The notes: generated by a model not told the origin, from the letters alone. Shown: positions 17,142-27,281, counted from the stretch's first letter. The stretch: 64,000 bases of DNA from Crocinitomicaceae bacterium (GCA_024643725.1 JAHEMJ010000014.1:480592-544591); one strand, 5' to 3'. A program made the numbers and translations.

Positions 17142-18545
17142 TTATACATGCAAGGCACGATTGTCCGTAGCTGCTAACGCTGCTTCTTTCATCGCTTCTG
17201 AATACGTTGGGTGTCCATGGCAGATTCGTGCGATATCCTCTGCCGAAGCACGGTATTCCATCGCGGTTACTGCTTCCATGATTAAATCTGCGGCACGAGG
17301 TGCAATCATGTGAACGCCTAAAACTTCATCCGTTTTTTCGTCCGCCAAAATTTTAATGAACCCGCTGGTGTCCATACTGGCTCTTGCGCGACCTAGTGCT
17401 TTGATTGGGAAATTCCCTACTTTGAAGGCAATGCCAGCAGCTTTTAATTCTTCTTCCGTTTTTCCAACTGCGGCAATTTCTGGCCAAGTATACACTACAC
17501 CAGGAATCAAATTGTAGTTGATGTGTGGTTTTTGTCCGGCAATCATTTCCGCAACAAAAACGCCTTCTTCTTCCGCTTTGTGTGCGAGCATTGCTCCGCG
17601 TACCACATCACCGATTGCATAGATGTGTGAAACACTTGTTTGCAAGTGATCATTTACGTCGATTTGTCCACGATTTGTCGCGGTTAACCCGGCTTTTTCG
17701 AGGTTTAATCCTTCTGTATATGGTTTGCGTCCAACAGCCACCAAACAGTAATCTGCTTCGAGTTGAACGACTTCACCTTTTTTGTTTTCAGCTGTTAGGA
17801 CAACTTTTTTACCTAGGTTTTCCACCTTCATTACTTTATGCTCCATGTGGAACTTAAAGCCTTCTTTTTTCAAGATTTTCGTAAATTCTTTCCCAATACC
17901 TGCATCCATGGTTGGAAGAATGGTCGGTGCGAATTCCACCACTTCAACTTCAGCTCCAAGTCTGGCATAGACAGAACCTAATTCCAAACCGATCACACCA
18001 CCACCAATCACCAACATTTTTTTTGGAATTTCGGTCATGTTTAATGCTTCAGTGGACGTAATGATGCGTTTTTTATCCGGCTCCATCCCTGGGAAATAAT
18101 TCGGTTTTGATCCCGTGGCAATAATGATGTACTTCCCTTGCAAGGAAGTTTCTGTTCCATCGGAAGCTTTCACTGAAATCGTATGTGCGTCGGCAAAAGA
18201 TCCGTGTCCGTGAAAAACAGCGACTTTATTTTTATCCATTAGGAATTTAACACCAGCACAAGTCTGACTTACCACTTCATTTTTGCGGTTAATCATCTGA
18301 CTTAAATTCGCTTTGAGACCGGTGATTTCAATGCCATGAGTTTTGAAATTATGTTGTGCATTGTGATAATGTTCGGAAGAATCTAGCAACGCCTTTGACG
18401 GGATACATCCGACGTTCAGGCAAGTTCCACCAAGGGTATTGTATTTTTCTACAAGTGCCGTTTTTAATCCAAGTTGCGCACAACGAAGTGCTGAAACGTA
18501 CCCACCTGGACCTGATCCTACTACAATTACATCAAATGCATTCAT
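17142..18545 (-). CDS. lpdA: dihydrolipoyl dehydrogenase (E3)
   Basis: A 467-residue FAD-dependent disulfide reductase that reoxidises dihydrolipoamide in 2-oxoacid dehydrogenase and glycine-cleavage complexes. It has the FAD motif GSGPGG (10-15), the redox pair in GGTCLNVGCIPSK (Cys42 and Cys47), the NAD motif VIGGGVIGLELGSVYARLGA, the second FAD motif YAIGDV and the catalytic CHGHPTYSE near the end. No E1 or E2 gene is next to it. A -7 box sits 16 nt upstream on the minus strand. Confidence 0.97.
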   Translation of the reverse strand: MNAFDVIVVGSGPGGYVSALRCAQLGLKTALVEKYNTLGGTCLNVGCIPSKALLDSSEHYHNAQHNFKTHGIEITGLKANLSQMINRKNEVVSQTCAGVKFLMDKNKVAVFHGHGSFADAHTISVKASDGTETSLQGKYIIIATGSKPNYFPGMEPDKKRIITSTEALNMTEIPKKMLVIGGGVIGLELGSVYARLGAEVEVVEFAPTILPTMDAGIGKEFTKILKKEGFKFHMEHKVMKVENLGKKVVLTAENKKGEVVQLEADYCLVAVGRKPYTEGLNLEKAGLTATNRGQIDVNDHLQTSVSHIYAIGDVVRGAMLAHKAEEEGVFVAEMIAGQKPHINYNLIPGVVYTWPEIAAVGKTEEELKAAGIAFKVGNFPIKALGRARASMDTSGFIKILADEKTDEVLGVHMIAPRAADLIMEAVTAMEYRASAEDIARICHGHPTYSEAMKEAALAATDNRALHV

Positions 18546-18561
18546 CTCACAAAATTTTTGT

Positions 18562-18569
18562 CAAAGTTA
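18562..18569 (-). promoter_or_regulatory. -7 promoter box of lpdA
   Basis: Minus-strand TAACTTTG, ending 16 nt before the lpdA ATG. A TTC instead of TTG lies at 19-nt spacing upstream. Confidence 0.6.
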
Positions 18570-18656
18570 GCACAACAATTCACAAGTTGAAAATGGAAAG
18601 GAGGATATCCGTAAATAAAATTCAAACTCTTTTCTCATTTTTACGTTATTGAAGTC

Positions 18657-19451
18657 ATGGCGAATTGTTTAATCATTGGATACGGTTGGTTGGGAAAACC
18701 ATTGGCAAAGGTACTTCAGCAGAAAGGGATGACGATTTACGCCACCACAAGTCAATTGAACAAAGCAACAGAAATGAAAGCAGACATGATTTCTGCTGAA
18801 CTTTTGGAAATAGAACAGGGTGTGTTACAATGGAAAGTCCAACCAAACATACATTTTGATACCGTAATTTTCACCTTACCTCCATTCCTTGAAGCACTTG
18901 ATTCCATGGTAAAGCTTTTTAACGGCTTATCATTTAGTCAACTGATTTTTACCAGTTCAACTGGTGTTTACGTGGAAAAGAATGCGTTTTTGGACGAAGA
19001 TGCTACAGTGAATCCTTCGCACAAAGTGTCAATGATGGAAGAAAAAATCAAAGAATTCGCCCCAGATAAGTATGTTATTTTAAGACTTGCGGGCCATGTT
19101 GGACCAAACCGACATCCCTTGCGTTACTTTTTAAGGCAACAAACCATCATTTCAAATGGAAACACTCCGGTGAATTTAATTCATCAAAGTGACATGATAC
19201 GTGCAATAGTTGCGTGTATCACTCAACACGTTCAACGGAAAACATACAATATTTGCTGGCCGGAACATCCATCAAAGAAGGACTATTATGGGAAATTAGC
19301 GAAGGAATTTGCCGATGAAATTCTTGAATTCGAAGATGGAAATATTGGCAAGAAGATTGATGGTTCCAAAATAACCAAAGATTTATTGTTCGAATATGAA
19401 GGATCTATTCAGAATATCAACCTTTTAGATTTGAGAAAAGACAACATTTAA
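18657..19451 (+). CDS. NAD(P)-dependent SDR/epimerase-like protein (YeeZ-like)
   Basis: A 264-residue soluble protein of the extended SDR type. The N-terminal nucleotide-binding turn is unusual, GYGWLGKPLA in place of the classic GxxGxxG, which is typical of the YeeZ-like group. FTSSTGVYVE supplies the conserved Ser and Tyr region, and VILRLAGHVGPNRHPLRY follows. The substrate is unknown. It is a single-gene unit, divergent from lpdA, and 25 nt ahead of the PKD protein gene, which has its own promoter box. Confidence 0.82.
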   Translation: MANCLIIGYGWLGKPLAKVLQQKGMTIYATTSQLNKATEMKADMISAELLEIEQGVLQWKVQPNIHFDTVIFTLPPFLEALDSMVKLFNGLSFSQLIFTSSTGVYVEKNAFLDEDATVNPSHKVSMMEEKIKEFAPDKYVILRLAGHVGPNRHPLRYFLRQQTIISNGNTPVNLIHQSDMIRAIVACITQHVQRKTYNICWPEHPSKKDYYGKLAKEFADEILEFEDGNIGKKIDGSKITKDLLFEYEGSIQNINLLDLRKDNI

Positions 19452-19453
19452 GC

Positions 19454-19461
19454 TATTTTTG
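19454..19461 (+). promoter_or_regulatory. -7 promoter box of the large PKD/type B cargo gene
   Basis: TATTTTTG ends 15 nt before the ATG at 19477, and a TTTG lies 20 nt upstream (19430-19433), close to the ideal TTTG-N19 spacing. Confidence 0.65.
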
Positions 19462-19476
19462 CGTCTAAGTAACTAC

Positions 19477-22149
19477 ATGAAGAAACTCTACCTTATTCTT
19501 TCCTTTTTCATGATGACTTACTCCTATGCTTCGCATATTATTGGAGGAGACATCTACTACGATTATTTGGGGAATAATCAGTACCGTTTTTTTATTACGC
19601 TATACCGTGATTGCAACTCCTCGGGAGCACAATATGACGATCCACTTGCGCTCACTATTTACAAGCCGAACAACGTCTTTTTTGCAAATATTTTAGTGCC
19701 GTTTCCGGGCAGCGTTATCTTACCTATAAACTTCAATAATCCTTGTGCTACTCCACCCAACAACATTTGTGTTGAACGCGCAATTTATACCACCGTTGTC
19801 ACTTTGCCACCTTCTCCTGGTGGATACGATGTTTCGTATCAGCGTTGTTGCCGAGGACCCAACGTCACGAATTTGCTTTTCCCGGATGATACGGGAATCA
19901 CGTTAACCACACATGTTCCGGGTTCAGATACTGGATTTACGGCAAATAGTAGTCCGAGGTTTACAAATTATCCACCGGTGCTTTTGTGTAATAATGATCA
20001 GTTGGTTTTCAACCATGTGGCGACAGATCCAGATGGGGACTTTTTGGCCTATTCATTAGTGACACCATGGTCTGGTGCGAGTTCAGCAAATCCACAACCA
20101 ACCCAAGCTCCAGCACCACCTTATTTTCCCGTGCAATGGAACGGTACCAATTTTAATGCGCAACAACCATTAGGACCCGGTTCTTCAACGGTGATAGATC
20201 CAGTCACGGGTGTACTCACCGTAGATCCCAACATGATTGGATTATTTGTAGTGGGTGTTTGCGTGAAAGAATATCGAAATGGTGTCTTGGTTGGACAGAC
20301 CATCCGTGATTTTTTATTTCGCGTATTCGATTGTAACATTGTCATGCAGGCACTATTGCCAACCCAAACGCAATTACCAACTTTTGTCTCCTATTGTCAA
20401 GGATTGAATGTACAATTTGTGAATAATTCCTATGGAGGAACAAGTTACGCTTGGAATTTTGGCGTGCCGAATATTACATCGGATGTTTCTACGCAATTTG
20501 CACCAAATTATACCTTCCCATCTCCTGGAAACTACAATGTGCAATTAATTGTTAATCCTGGAATGCCTTGTACAGATACGGCATACATGAACATCATTGT
20601 AAATAATCCACTGAGTGTTTCATGGTCATCTCAAGATTCCTTGTGCATACTGGGAAATGAGTTTGATTTCATTGCGAATGTATCGAATCCTTCTGCTACC
20701 TTGGCTTGGGTACTTGATCCCACAGCTAGTCAAACAAGTGGAACAGGCAATTCCTTGATGAATGTAACCTACACCACACCAGGCTTTCATGAAGTGGAAA
20801 TTATTGCTGATGATGGTTTCTGTCAACTCAGTTACATCGATTCGGTGTTCATTTTTGATGTTCCAGTCAGTGCGATTTCTGTCCCTCCGTTGGTTGAATG
20901 TATTGGATATACGGTTCCATTTGGCAATAATTCGAGCTCTTCTGTCAATTATCAATGGAATTTTAGTTTAAATGGTTCGAGTGTGGGACAGAGTAGTTTG
21001 ACAGCTCCTACCTTTACTTTTCCAAGTCCAGGAAACTATACGGTTCAATTAATTGCCAATTCTTCGCCAAACTGTGCCGATACGAGTGAAGTACTGGTAA
21101 CGATTAAGCAACCACTTGTCATGTCTTTTACTCATACCGATTCGTTGTGCATTGATGATTCATTTGATTTCTTGGCAACTGTTTCCGGTCCGAGTAATGC
21201 AACGTTTCATTGGGATTTTGGAAGTCACGCGAATCCAAGTACCTCTTCTAATTTGAGTGTTCAGGGCGTTACATATACACAGTCAGGTTCAGAGCCAGTT
21301 TATTTTATTGGTCAATATGATAACTGTTCGGATACCATTCAATCGAGCATTCAGATATTCGGACATGCAACCATTGATTTCATGTTTATTAATACGCTTC
21401 AATGTGCTCCTTCGGTTGCTCAGTTTGTCAATCTCAGTCAATCAGATGTTCCGATTCAGTATCAATGGAATTTTGGAGATGGAATTACGTCCAATGCCGT
21501 GAATCCAAACCACATTTATTTAACGCCAGGAAATTACAGCGTGAGTTTAACATTGAATCAATTATACGGATGTATGGATACCTTGTATCTTATGAAGCAG
21601 GATTTGGTAACCGTGCATCCCGCACCAACAGCCGGGTTCAGTGTTAATCCCGATAAAGTGGATGTGTGCAATAATACGGTGGTATTTATTGATCAATCAC
21701 AAGGGGCACAAAACTACCAGTACGTTTTTGACCACCATGGATTCACTTCTAATTTACAGAACTTCTCACATGATTACGTGAACGCAGGATCGGATTATCC
21801 GATTCAAATTGTCTCCAATCAATATGGTTGTCGTGACACGGCTCGTAGAACTGTTTTTGTGGAACCATTCTCCATCTACATTCCAAATACCTTTATTCCG
21901 GATGAAAATGGAAGAAATGAACTATTTAAACCGGTTACTGATTTTGCGATTGTAGCATGGGACTTTAGCATTTATAATCGATGGGGACAGATTATTTTCC
22001 AAACCAATGATCCTGCTCAAGCTTGGGATGGAAAATTGAATGGTGTCATGTGTCAAGATGGAAACTACTCGTATGTCTTAAAATTTCGATCTTGTGATAA
22101 GCCATATATTTGGCAACAAGTGGATGGATTCGTTAACTTAATCCGTTAA
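19477..22149 (+). CDS. multi-PKD secreted protein with T9SS type B sorting domain
   Basis: An 890-residue protein. The start at 19477 gives a clean signal peptide (MKKLYLILSFFMMTYSYA, then SHIIGG); the frame opens 18 nt earlier inside the -7 box. The N-terminal ~290 residues begin HIIGGDIYYDYLGNNQYRF, a domain common at the start of Bacteroidota surface proteins. Several PKD-like modules follow (YAWNFGVPN, YQWNFSLNG, FHWDFGSHA, YQWNFGDGI), and the end is a type B domain with IYIPNTFIPDENGRN, YNRWGQIIF and FVNLIR. It is probably a T9SS-exported adhesin or motility-associated protein; its ligand is unknown. It shares domain plan with the truncated gene at position 1 and converges on lptB with a 1-nt gap. 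Confidence 0.9.
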   Translation: MKKLYLILSFFMMTYSYASHIIGGDIYYDYLGNNQYRFFITLYRDCNSSGAQYDDPLALTIYKPNNVFFANILVPFPGSVILPINFNNPCATPPNNICVERAIYTTVVTLPPSPGGYDVSYQRCCRGPNVTNLLFPDDTGITLTTHVPGSDTGFTANSSPRFTNYPPVLLCNNDQLVFNHVATDPDGDFLAYSLVTPWSGASSANPQPTQAPAPPYFPVQWNGTNFNAQQPLGPGSSTVIDPVTGVLTVDPNMIGLFVVGVCVKEYRNGVLVGQTIRDFLFRVFDCNIVMQALLPTQTQLPTFVSYCQGLNVQFVNNSYGGTSYAWNFGVPNITSDVSTQFAPNYTFPSPGNYNVQLIVNPGMPCTDTAYMNIIVNNPLSVSWSSQDSLCILGNEFDFIANVSNPSATLAWVLDPTASQTSGTGNSLMNVTYTTPGFHEVEIIADDGFCQLSYIDSVFIFDVPVSAISVPPLVECIGYTVPFGNNSSSSVNYQWNFSLNGSSVGQSSLTAPTFTFPSPGNYTVQLIANSSPNCADTSEVLVTIKQPLVMSFTHTDSLCIDDSFDFLATVSGPSNATFHWDFGSHANPSTSSNLSVQGVTYTQSGSEPVYFIGQYDNCSDTIQSSIQIFGHATIDFMFINTLQCAPSVAQFVNLSQSDVPIQYQWNFGDGITSNAVNPNHIYLTPGNYSVSLTLNQLYGCMDTLYLMKQDLVTVHPAPTAGFSVNPDKVDVCNNTVVFIDQSQGAQNYQYVFDHHGFTSNLQNFSHDYVNAGSDYPIQIVSNQYGCRDTARRTVFVEPFSIYIPNTFIPDENGRNELFKPVTDFAIVAWDFSIYNRWGQIIFQTNDPAQAWDGKLNGVMCQDGNYSYVLKFRSCDKPYIWQQVDGFVNLIR

Positions 22150-22150
22150 C

Positions 22151-22876
22151 TTATTTCCTGAGCACGAAATTTTGTCCTAAATACACTTTGCGCACTTGTT
22201 CATCCGACGCTAATTCTTCTGCCGTTCCTGATTTTAAAATACTTCCCTCGAAAAGTAAATAAGCACGGTCCGTGATGGAAAGGGTTTCTTGAACGTTATG
22301 ATCTGTGATGAGAATTCCGATATTTCGTTTTTTAAGTTCAGAAATAATGCTTTGAATGTCCTCTACGGCAATCGGATCCACACCGGCAAAAGGTTCATCT
22401 AATAGGACAAATTTTGGATTAGTAGCGAGTGCTCGGGCAATTTCTGTGCGGCGTTTTTCTCCTCCTGATAGACGGTTCCCTAAATTATGTCGAACATGAG
22501 TTAAGCTGAATTCCTCTAACAATTGTTCGAGTTTTTCTTGTCGTTCTTCCTTAGATAGGGTCGTCATTTCCAAAATAGCCATGATATTGTCTTCCACACT
22601 AAGTTTTCGAAATACAGACACTTCTTGTGGCAGGTATCCAATTCCCATTTGTGCTCGTTTGTACATAGGAAGCTTGGTGATTTCCAAATCATCTAAAAAA
22701 ACGTTTCCTTCATCAGGACGAACTAATCCAACCATCATGTAGAAGGAGGTTGTTTTTCCAGCGCCGTTTGGCCCCAAGAGTCCTACAATCTCCCCTTGTT
22801 GTACTTCAACAGTGACGCCATTTACAACAGGTCTGCCTTTGTACGTTTTACGAATATTGAGCGTGTGTAATTTCAC
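22151..22876 (-). CDS. lptB: LPS export ABC transporter ATP-binding protein
   Basis: A 241-residue ATPase that powers LPS extraction from the inner membrane with LptF/LptG. Walker [10 protein letters not shown] (35-43), the signature [15 protein letters not shown] and Walker [14 protein letters not shown] are intact. The start codon is GTG (minus-strand 22874-22876), preceded by TACCTTCG 4 nt upstream, a near -7 box. It is 12 nt downstream of the DUF5686 gene on the same strand and may also be part of the tatC unit. Confidence 0.95.
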   Translation of the reverse strand: MKLHTLNIRKTYKGRPVVNGVTVEVQQGEIVGLLGPNGAGKTTSFYMMVGLVRPDEGNVFLDDLEITKLPMYKRAQMGIGYLPQEVSVFRKLSVEDNIMAILEMTTLSKEERQEKLEQLLEEFSLTHVRHNLGNRLSGGEKRRTEIARALATNPKFVLLDEPFAGVDPIAVEDIQSIISELKKRNIGILITDHNVQETLSITDRAYLLFEGSILKSGTAEELASDEQVRKVYLGQNFVLRK

Positions 22877-22888
22877 AGTACGAAGGTA

Positions 22889-25333
22889 TTAAAAATTCAA
22901 GGCATATCGTGCACGAATTCCAAATGGACTTTGTCCAGGGATTGGGTGGGTCATACGCCAAACCACATCGACGCGAATAACTTTCAGGATGTTCTCAATT
23001 CCAACGGATGTCTCCATGTAAGGAACGCCATTAAATCGCTTCACAAAATCAGGAATGAGCATCGCTTGTTCGTGTTTTTGGCTGATGTCGCCGTATAAAA
23101 TGCGTCCAGTGGTGACCAAGCGCAAGTTTGCTTTTTTCACCAAAGGAATGCGATCGAAGAAGAGTCCTTCCCAATGATTCTCCACAAATCCAGTGACGTA
23201 TTTATCACTGATAAACTCCATGAAGTTTAATTTATTGAAGGTACTCGTGAGCAACCAAAGTGATTGGTTCCCTTCATGCACTTTCAGGAAGGGATAAGCC
23301 GTTGTCCCGAAGATGTAACCTGCGGTGAAACCATAGCGCATGCGTCCAAGAACACCAAGCTGCGTGTTGTGTTCCATTTGGAATTCAAGGCGTTGGTAAT
23401 TGTATTCACTACCGAATACATTTTTCATTCCGATGATTGCTTGAAGAGAAAAGATGGGGTAAACGGAGCGCAAACTCGTTCGGTCGAAATAACCAGACAG
23501 AAATTCTTCCCCCTTTGTCCAACGTACGCGACCGATAAACTCAAAGGTTTTAATATTTGAGACATTCACTGTATCGAAATTAAGTACACGTTGATAATTG
23601 GCTAATCCAAGTGGTGTGTAACTTTTCCATTCGAATCCACCATATAAGATGAGGTCTTTTTTAATGTCTTTTTCGAGGTTAATTCCCACTTTATTAACGA
23701 ATGTCAATTTATCAAATGGTGCTGTATTGAAAACGGTTGCGAATGTGCTACCCATGGACGCCGCGGTTGGTGATTGTCCAATTTGTTCAATGTCATAGGA
23801 ATAAATCCCTGTTAACATTCCTCTTTTTTTCGGTGTAATGTTATAGCGAACTTTCGCTGCATATTTCCATTTGTCGTCACCGAATCCGTAGGCAACCCGC
23901 CCACCTAATTCTAGGCGCTTTGAAAAATCATTGGATGTTCGAAGTGCCATAGCAACGCGATAGTTTTCGACGGGGTTTGTACTTATGAGCGAAGTAGCAT
24001 TTCCAAGTTCAATTTTATTGAATTGGTAGTATCCCGTGGTCGCGAAATACACTAATTTTTTCATGGACTTGTAGATGGGCGTTTTGCTGAGTGAGTCCAC
24101 CATTTCTTCGATGTGTTTTTCTTGGACATTTAAAACCACAGGCCTATTATCTTGCCAATATTGTTGCGAGCGTATTTTGGCACTGTCACTTATTTCAACA
24201 GAGTTGGAGGTGTAAAATGAATTTTCTTTAACCTGATTAATCACGAAGTCACTTCGTTTACTGTATTTTCTTCCGTACATGCCCAAAATTTTGGACTCTT
24301 CCGTTAAACGAAATTCTAGGATGAGGCGTTCTTCTGTTAACATCCAAACTTCATTTTGTACCTGGTCAAAAAAGTGCTCGAAATACAAGTTTTGGATGTA
24401 GTTCAAATTGGCATCGGGGGAAATGGATGCTTTGATTTGTTTCACCGCATAGGTTGTGTCATTGATCCACATTTCACCTGTGAAGGCAAGATCGCCGGTA
24501 CGTTTTGGTTCGAATCTTAATTTGTAGCACCAATCCGAACCAATAAAAGATGAATCTTCCAAAACAAATTGATAATACGTGCGCGCAAAAGGAGCAAGTG
24601 GACTGATGAACGATTTATTGAAGAGATCGTAGATGTTATCGTATACATTGAGATCAAGGTACATGTCGCCAAGAAATTGATTGACTTGTACATTTTCAAT
24701 TCCCGTAATTTTGGTGGCCTGAACGACTTCTTTTTTTTGCTTTGGTTGATTTTTAAAGTAAAAATCTGAGATAGATTCGGTAAGGATAACCGGAAGGTAG
24801 GTGTTTCCATCATGAGTTGAATCTAGGTAATTCATGACGAGGTCCATGCGTTTTACAAGTCCATTTTGTTGGAACTTATCTCCTAGATTATTTAGGTCAA
24901 GTTGTATTTTATTGTAGAGTTTATATTGATAAGCATCTAATTTCTCTTTATTGTTTATTGGCTTGTTCGCGATGACCTTTTTATGTAACGCTACGGCGGG
25001 AGACTCGCTTGACACCATGACCACCACATCCTTGAAATCGGTGGATTGAATGCGCATGGTGATGTTTATGGTTTGTTCAGTGTCTTTTTTAATTTTAATG
25101 GTTTGAGTTTGAAAGCCAATAAATTGAACGCTGATTGAATCGGTGGCATAGTAGCTTTGAAGAAAATAGGCGCCAGTAGAATCTGTTAGGTCTCCAATTT
25201 TTGTCCCTACAAATCGAACGCGAGCAAAGGGGATAGGCTCACCTCTTTCATCCTTTACGGTGCCTTTTACTGTCGTTGTTTGTGCATAATTTAAAACGGG
25301 CACAAAAAGGAGTAAAAAGAGTAAGAACTTCAT
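22889..25333 (-). CDS. DUF5686 outer-membrane protein with carboxypeptidase-like regulatory domain
   Basis: An 814-residue protein with signal peptide (cleavage after YA, before Gln). Residues ~22-95 form a carboxypeptidase-regulatory-like beta sandwich (VKGTVKDERGEPIPFARVRF), and the remainder is the DUF5686 region, ending in many alternating beta strands and a C-terminal Phe (GIRARYALNF). This layout suggests an outer-membrane beta barrel with a periplasmic domain. The function of the family is unknown. It is 9 nt after tatC and 12 nt before lptB, so all three may share a transcript with envelope-related genes. Confidence 0.85.
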   Translation of the reverse strand: MKFLLFLLLFVPVLNYAQTTTVKGTVKDERGEPIPFARVRFVGTKIGDLTDSTGAYFLQSYYATDSISVQFIGFQTQTIKIKKDTEQTINITMRIQSTDFKDVVVMVSSESPAVALHKKVIANKPINNKEKLDAYQYKLYNKIQLDLNNLGDKFQQNGLVKRMDLVMNYLDSTHDGNTYLPVILTESISDFYFKNQPKQKKEVVQATKITGIENVQVNQFLGDMYLDLNVYDNIYDLFNKSFISPLAPFARTYYQFVLEDSSFIGSDWCYKLRFEPKRTGDLAFTGEMWINDTTYAVKQIKASISPDANLNYIQNLYFEHFFDQVQNEVWMLTEERLILEFRLTEESKILGMYGRKYSKRSDFVINQVKENSFYTSNSVEISDSAKIRSQQYWQDNRPVVLNVQEKHIEEMVDSLSKTPIYKSMKKLVYFATTGYYQFNKIELGNATSLISTNPVENYRVAMALRTSNDFSKRLELGGRVAYGFGDDKWKYAAKVRYNITPKKRGMLTGIYSYDIEQIGQSPTAASMGSTFATVFNTAPFDKLTFVNKVGINLEKDIKKDLILYGGFEWKSYTPLGLANYQRVLNFDTVNVSNIKTFEFIGRVRWTKGEEFLSGYFDRTSLRSVYPIFSLQAIIGMKNVFGSEYNYQRLEFQMEHNTQLGVLGRMRYGFTAGYIFGTTAYPFLKVHEGNQSLWLLTSTFNKLNFMEFISDKYVTGFVENHWEGLFFDRIPLVKKANLRLVTTGRILYGDISQKHEQAMLIPDFVKRFNGVPYMETSVGIENILKVIRVDVVWRMTHPIPGQSPFGIRARYALNF

Positions 25334-25342
25334 ACGGACTAA

Positions 25343-26122
25343 TTAGTCTTTTTGATTTTTAGCTACACGTTTGGCAACCAATACACTCAATTCGAACAAC
25401 AAGTAAATCGGTATGGTAACAATCACCTGAGATATGACATCGGGCGGCGTAATAATTGCCGCAAGGATGAGAATCACCACCACAGCATGTTTACGGTATT
25501 TTACGAGGAATTCTGGTGTGAATAATCCAATTTTCACCAAGAGATATGTGACAACAGGTAATAAAAAGAAAAGTCCTGTATAAAAAACGGTGGATAGAAT
25601 GGTACTCATGTAAGAGCTGATCGTAAAATCATTTTTAATTTGATCGGTGATTTGGAAGGCACCGAAAAACTGAACACTTAATGGTGCAACGACGAAGTAC
25701 CCAAAAATAATTCCTGTAAAAAAGAGAACACTCACGTAGAAAACAATTCCTCTTGCCATGTTTCGCTCCTTTAATTTTAAACCTGGCTTCACAAATGCCC
25801 AAAGTTGGTAGAAGATGTAAGGAAAAGCTAAAACGGCACCCCCCATGATACTCATCATCAGAGCATATGAAAATTGTCCTGACAAGGTCATGCTTTGGAA
25901 ATTCACGGGAATTTTATCAATGCATACATGAAGGTATTCACAAAGCAGACGAAAGGTGATGAAGTCTGGGTCCACCATAATCAAGAAAACATTTTCCATG
26001 ATTTCTTTTTGGTAAATCCAGATGACAATCGCAAAAATAATCACAGCGATGGCAGAACGCATTAACCTCCATCGAAGTTCTTCGAGGTGATCAAGAAAGG
26101 ACATTTGCTTGTTGTCTGACAT
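25343..26122 (-). CDS. tatC: twin-arginine translocase subunit TatC
   Basis: A 259-residue inner-membrane protein with six hydrophobic segments, the core receptor for folded proteins with twin-arginine signals. The N-terminal MSFLDHLEELRWRL motif, a FYQLWAFVKPGLKLKERN segment and the second-half FTPEFLVKYRKHAVV region are conserved. It has an insertion after the first membrane helix (about residues 45-75), as in many Bacteroidota TatC proteins. No tatA is adjacent. It heads the minus-strand run tatC-DUF5686-lptB. Confidence 0.94.
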   Translation of the reverse strand: MSDNKQMSFLDHLEELRWRLMRSAIAVIIFAIVIWIYQKEIMENVFLIMVDPDFITFRLLCEYLHVCIDKIPVNFQSMTLSGQFSYALMMSIMGGAVLAFPYIFYQLWAFVKPGLKLKERNMARGIVFYVSVLFFTGIIFGYFVVAPLSVQFFGAFQITDQIKNDFTISSYMSTILSTVFYTGLFFLLPVVTYLLVKIGLFTPEFLVKYRKHAVVVILILAAIITPPDVISQVIVTIPIYLLFELSVLVAKRVAKNQKD

Positions 26123-26126
26123 GCTA

Positions 26127-26134
26127 CAAAAGTA
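26127..26134 (-). promoter_or_regulatory. -7 promoter box 4 nt before tatC
   Basis: Minus-strand TACTTTTG, then TAGC, then the ATG at 26122. This is another case of the 4-nt spacing that predicts a leaderless mRNA. Confidence 0.6.
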
Positions 26135-26220
26135 GTGATTTTATAGGTTTTAACATACAATTATTAAGAACGTAAATTGATTACGATCTACTCCATGAAC
26201 TTTGTTTAAAATTAAAGGCA

Positions 26221-26535
26221 ATGGAAAAGAAATTTGATGTAAAAGAAATGTGGTTTAACAACTCGGATACTGAGGTAATCCTAGTAGGTGTGTTGCATAA
26301 AGAATTCCTTCAATACGAAACGAAAGTCAAAGTTCCGATGAGTCGTTTAAACGCAATCATTAATTTCCTACAAAGGAACAACGAGCATTTTGATCTTTAC
26401 GACCACATGTGTAGCTTTAACCTTGGATTTGTAACAGAATACAATGTGGTACTTCCTTCGGAATTAAAACGTTGTTTTACTCAAGCTGATTTGCTTGGAC
26501 AGGAAGAGACAGCGTTAAAGCAGATTCGCGCTTGA
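26221..26535 (+). CDS. conserved small protein of unknown function
   Basis: A 104-residue soluble protein (MEKKFDVKEMWFNNSDTEVI) with no signal peptide. A beta-rich first half and helical second half end in a charged tail. I do not recognise it. The upstream sequence holds GAACTTTG, one mismatch from a -7 box, 18 nt or so before the ATG. It is divergent from tatC and ends flush (0-nt gap) against the convergent lipoprotein gene. Confidence 0.75.
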   Translation: MEKKFDVKEMWFNNSDTEVILVGVLHKEFLQYETKVKVPMSRLNAIINFLQRNNEHFDLYDHMCSFNLGFVTEYNVVLPSELKRCFTQADLLGQEETALKQIRA

Positions 26536-26898
26536 TTAAGGCTGGATGTAAACGGTTTCTTCGTTTAATTTTTCCGCTTCAATCTTAATGATACCAGCAC
26601 CTGCTTTGTTTCCTTTTTTCGCATCGATATCAAGGACAGCAACTCCAGCTTGACCCAATTGATATAAATCGTTAAAATTGAAACTAGCCATACCGTTCAA
26701 ATTCGTATATGCTGTATCAAAAACAGCAACCTGCTGAGGTGTTCCTTGTGTATTTGTTCCGTATAAAACAACCATGGCATTGCTCACGCTTGCGTTGTTT
26801 TCATCTTTCACGTAGATATTCGCAGTGGTATCTAATTTCTTTCTACACGAAGTAGTAACGATCACTGATAAAATGGCAAGAACTAAAATATTTTTCAT
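26536..26898 (-). CDS. small lipoprotein, tandem paralogue 3
   Basis: A 120-residue protein with a lipoprotein-type signal (Cys18 in VTTSCRKK) followed by a single ~95-residue beta-rich domain: ANIYVKDENNASVSNAMVVL, a TDTAYTN-like turn (FDTAYTNLNG) and VAVLDIDAKKG. The pattern resembles a carboxypeptidase-regulatory or Ig-like fold. It is one of three neighbouring genes with the same plan and is 11 nt downstream of the second, so probably in one transcript with it. It is likely outer-membrane anchored; function unknown. Confidence 0.8.
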   Translation of the reverse strand: MKNILVLAILSVIVTTSCRKKLDTTANIYVKDENNASVSNAMVVLYGTNTQGTPQQVAVFDTAYTNLNGMASFNFNDLYQLGQAGVAVLDIDAKKGNKAGAGIIKIEAEKLNEETVYIQP

Positions 26899-26909
26899 CT
26901 TACTTTATA

Positions 26910-27281
26910 TTAATTCGGTAGGTAAATTGTTTTTACAGTCGTGGTGTGAACGCGACAACGAGCGTAGTCATATGCCACTTTATTGTTGTACTTCACGATA
27001 ATATCGAAATATCCAGTTGTATTGGCATCTCCAGAAACATTAAAATATTGATCCATGTCTGTAATAGAGAAACCAGAAGCGTTTGTGAAAACGGTGTCTA
27101 CAAACGGCAAGGTAGCTGGATTTGATTGTTGGTCACCGATTACAATGACTTTCGCTCCGTCCATTAATTGATTGGAAGAAGAACGAACAAAGACCTTCAA
27201 TACTGCAGGGTCTTTTGACTCACAAGAAACACTAAGAACAATAATTAGACTCAGTGTAAGTAGGTTAAAAAAGGTTTTCAT
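26910..27281 (-). CDS. small lipoprotein, tandem paralogue 2
   Basis: A 123-residue lipoprotein (Cys20 in LSVSCESKDP), then one domain with the shared plan LKVFVRSSSNQLMDGAKVIV, VDTVFTNASG and a C-terminal VKTIYLPN strand. It aligns by eye with both neighbours, best with paralogue 1 (CxxKDP after the lipid Cys, DSTYTNSGG versus DTVFTNASG). A -7 box lies 16 nt before its start. Function unknown. Confidence 0.8.
   Translation of the reverse strand: MKTFFNLLTLSLIIVLSVSCESKDPAVLKVFVRSSSNQLMDGAKVIVIGDQQSNPATLPFVDTVFTNASGFSITDMDQYFNVSGDANTTGYFDIIVKYNNKVAYDYARCRVHTTTVKTIYLPN

Noticed and set aside
26123..26220. Possible small RNA in the tatC divergent gap
   Set aside because: No inverted repeat, terminator or conserved motif beyond promoter elements is visible.
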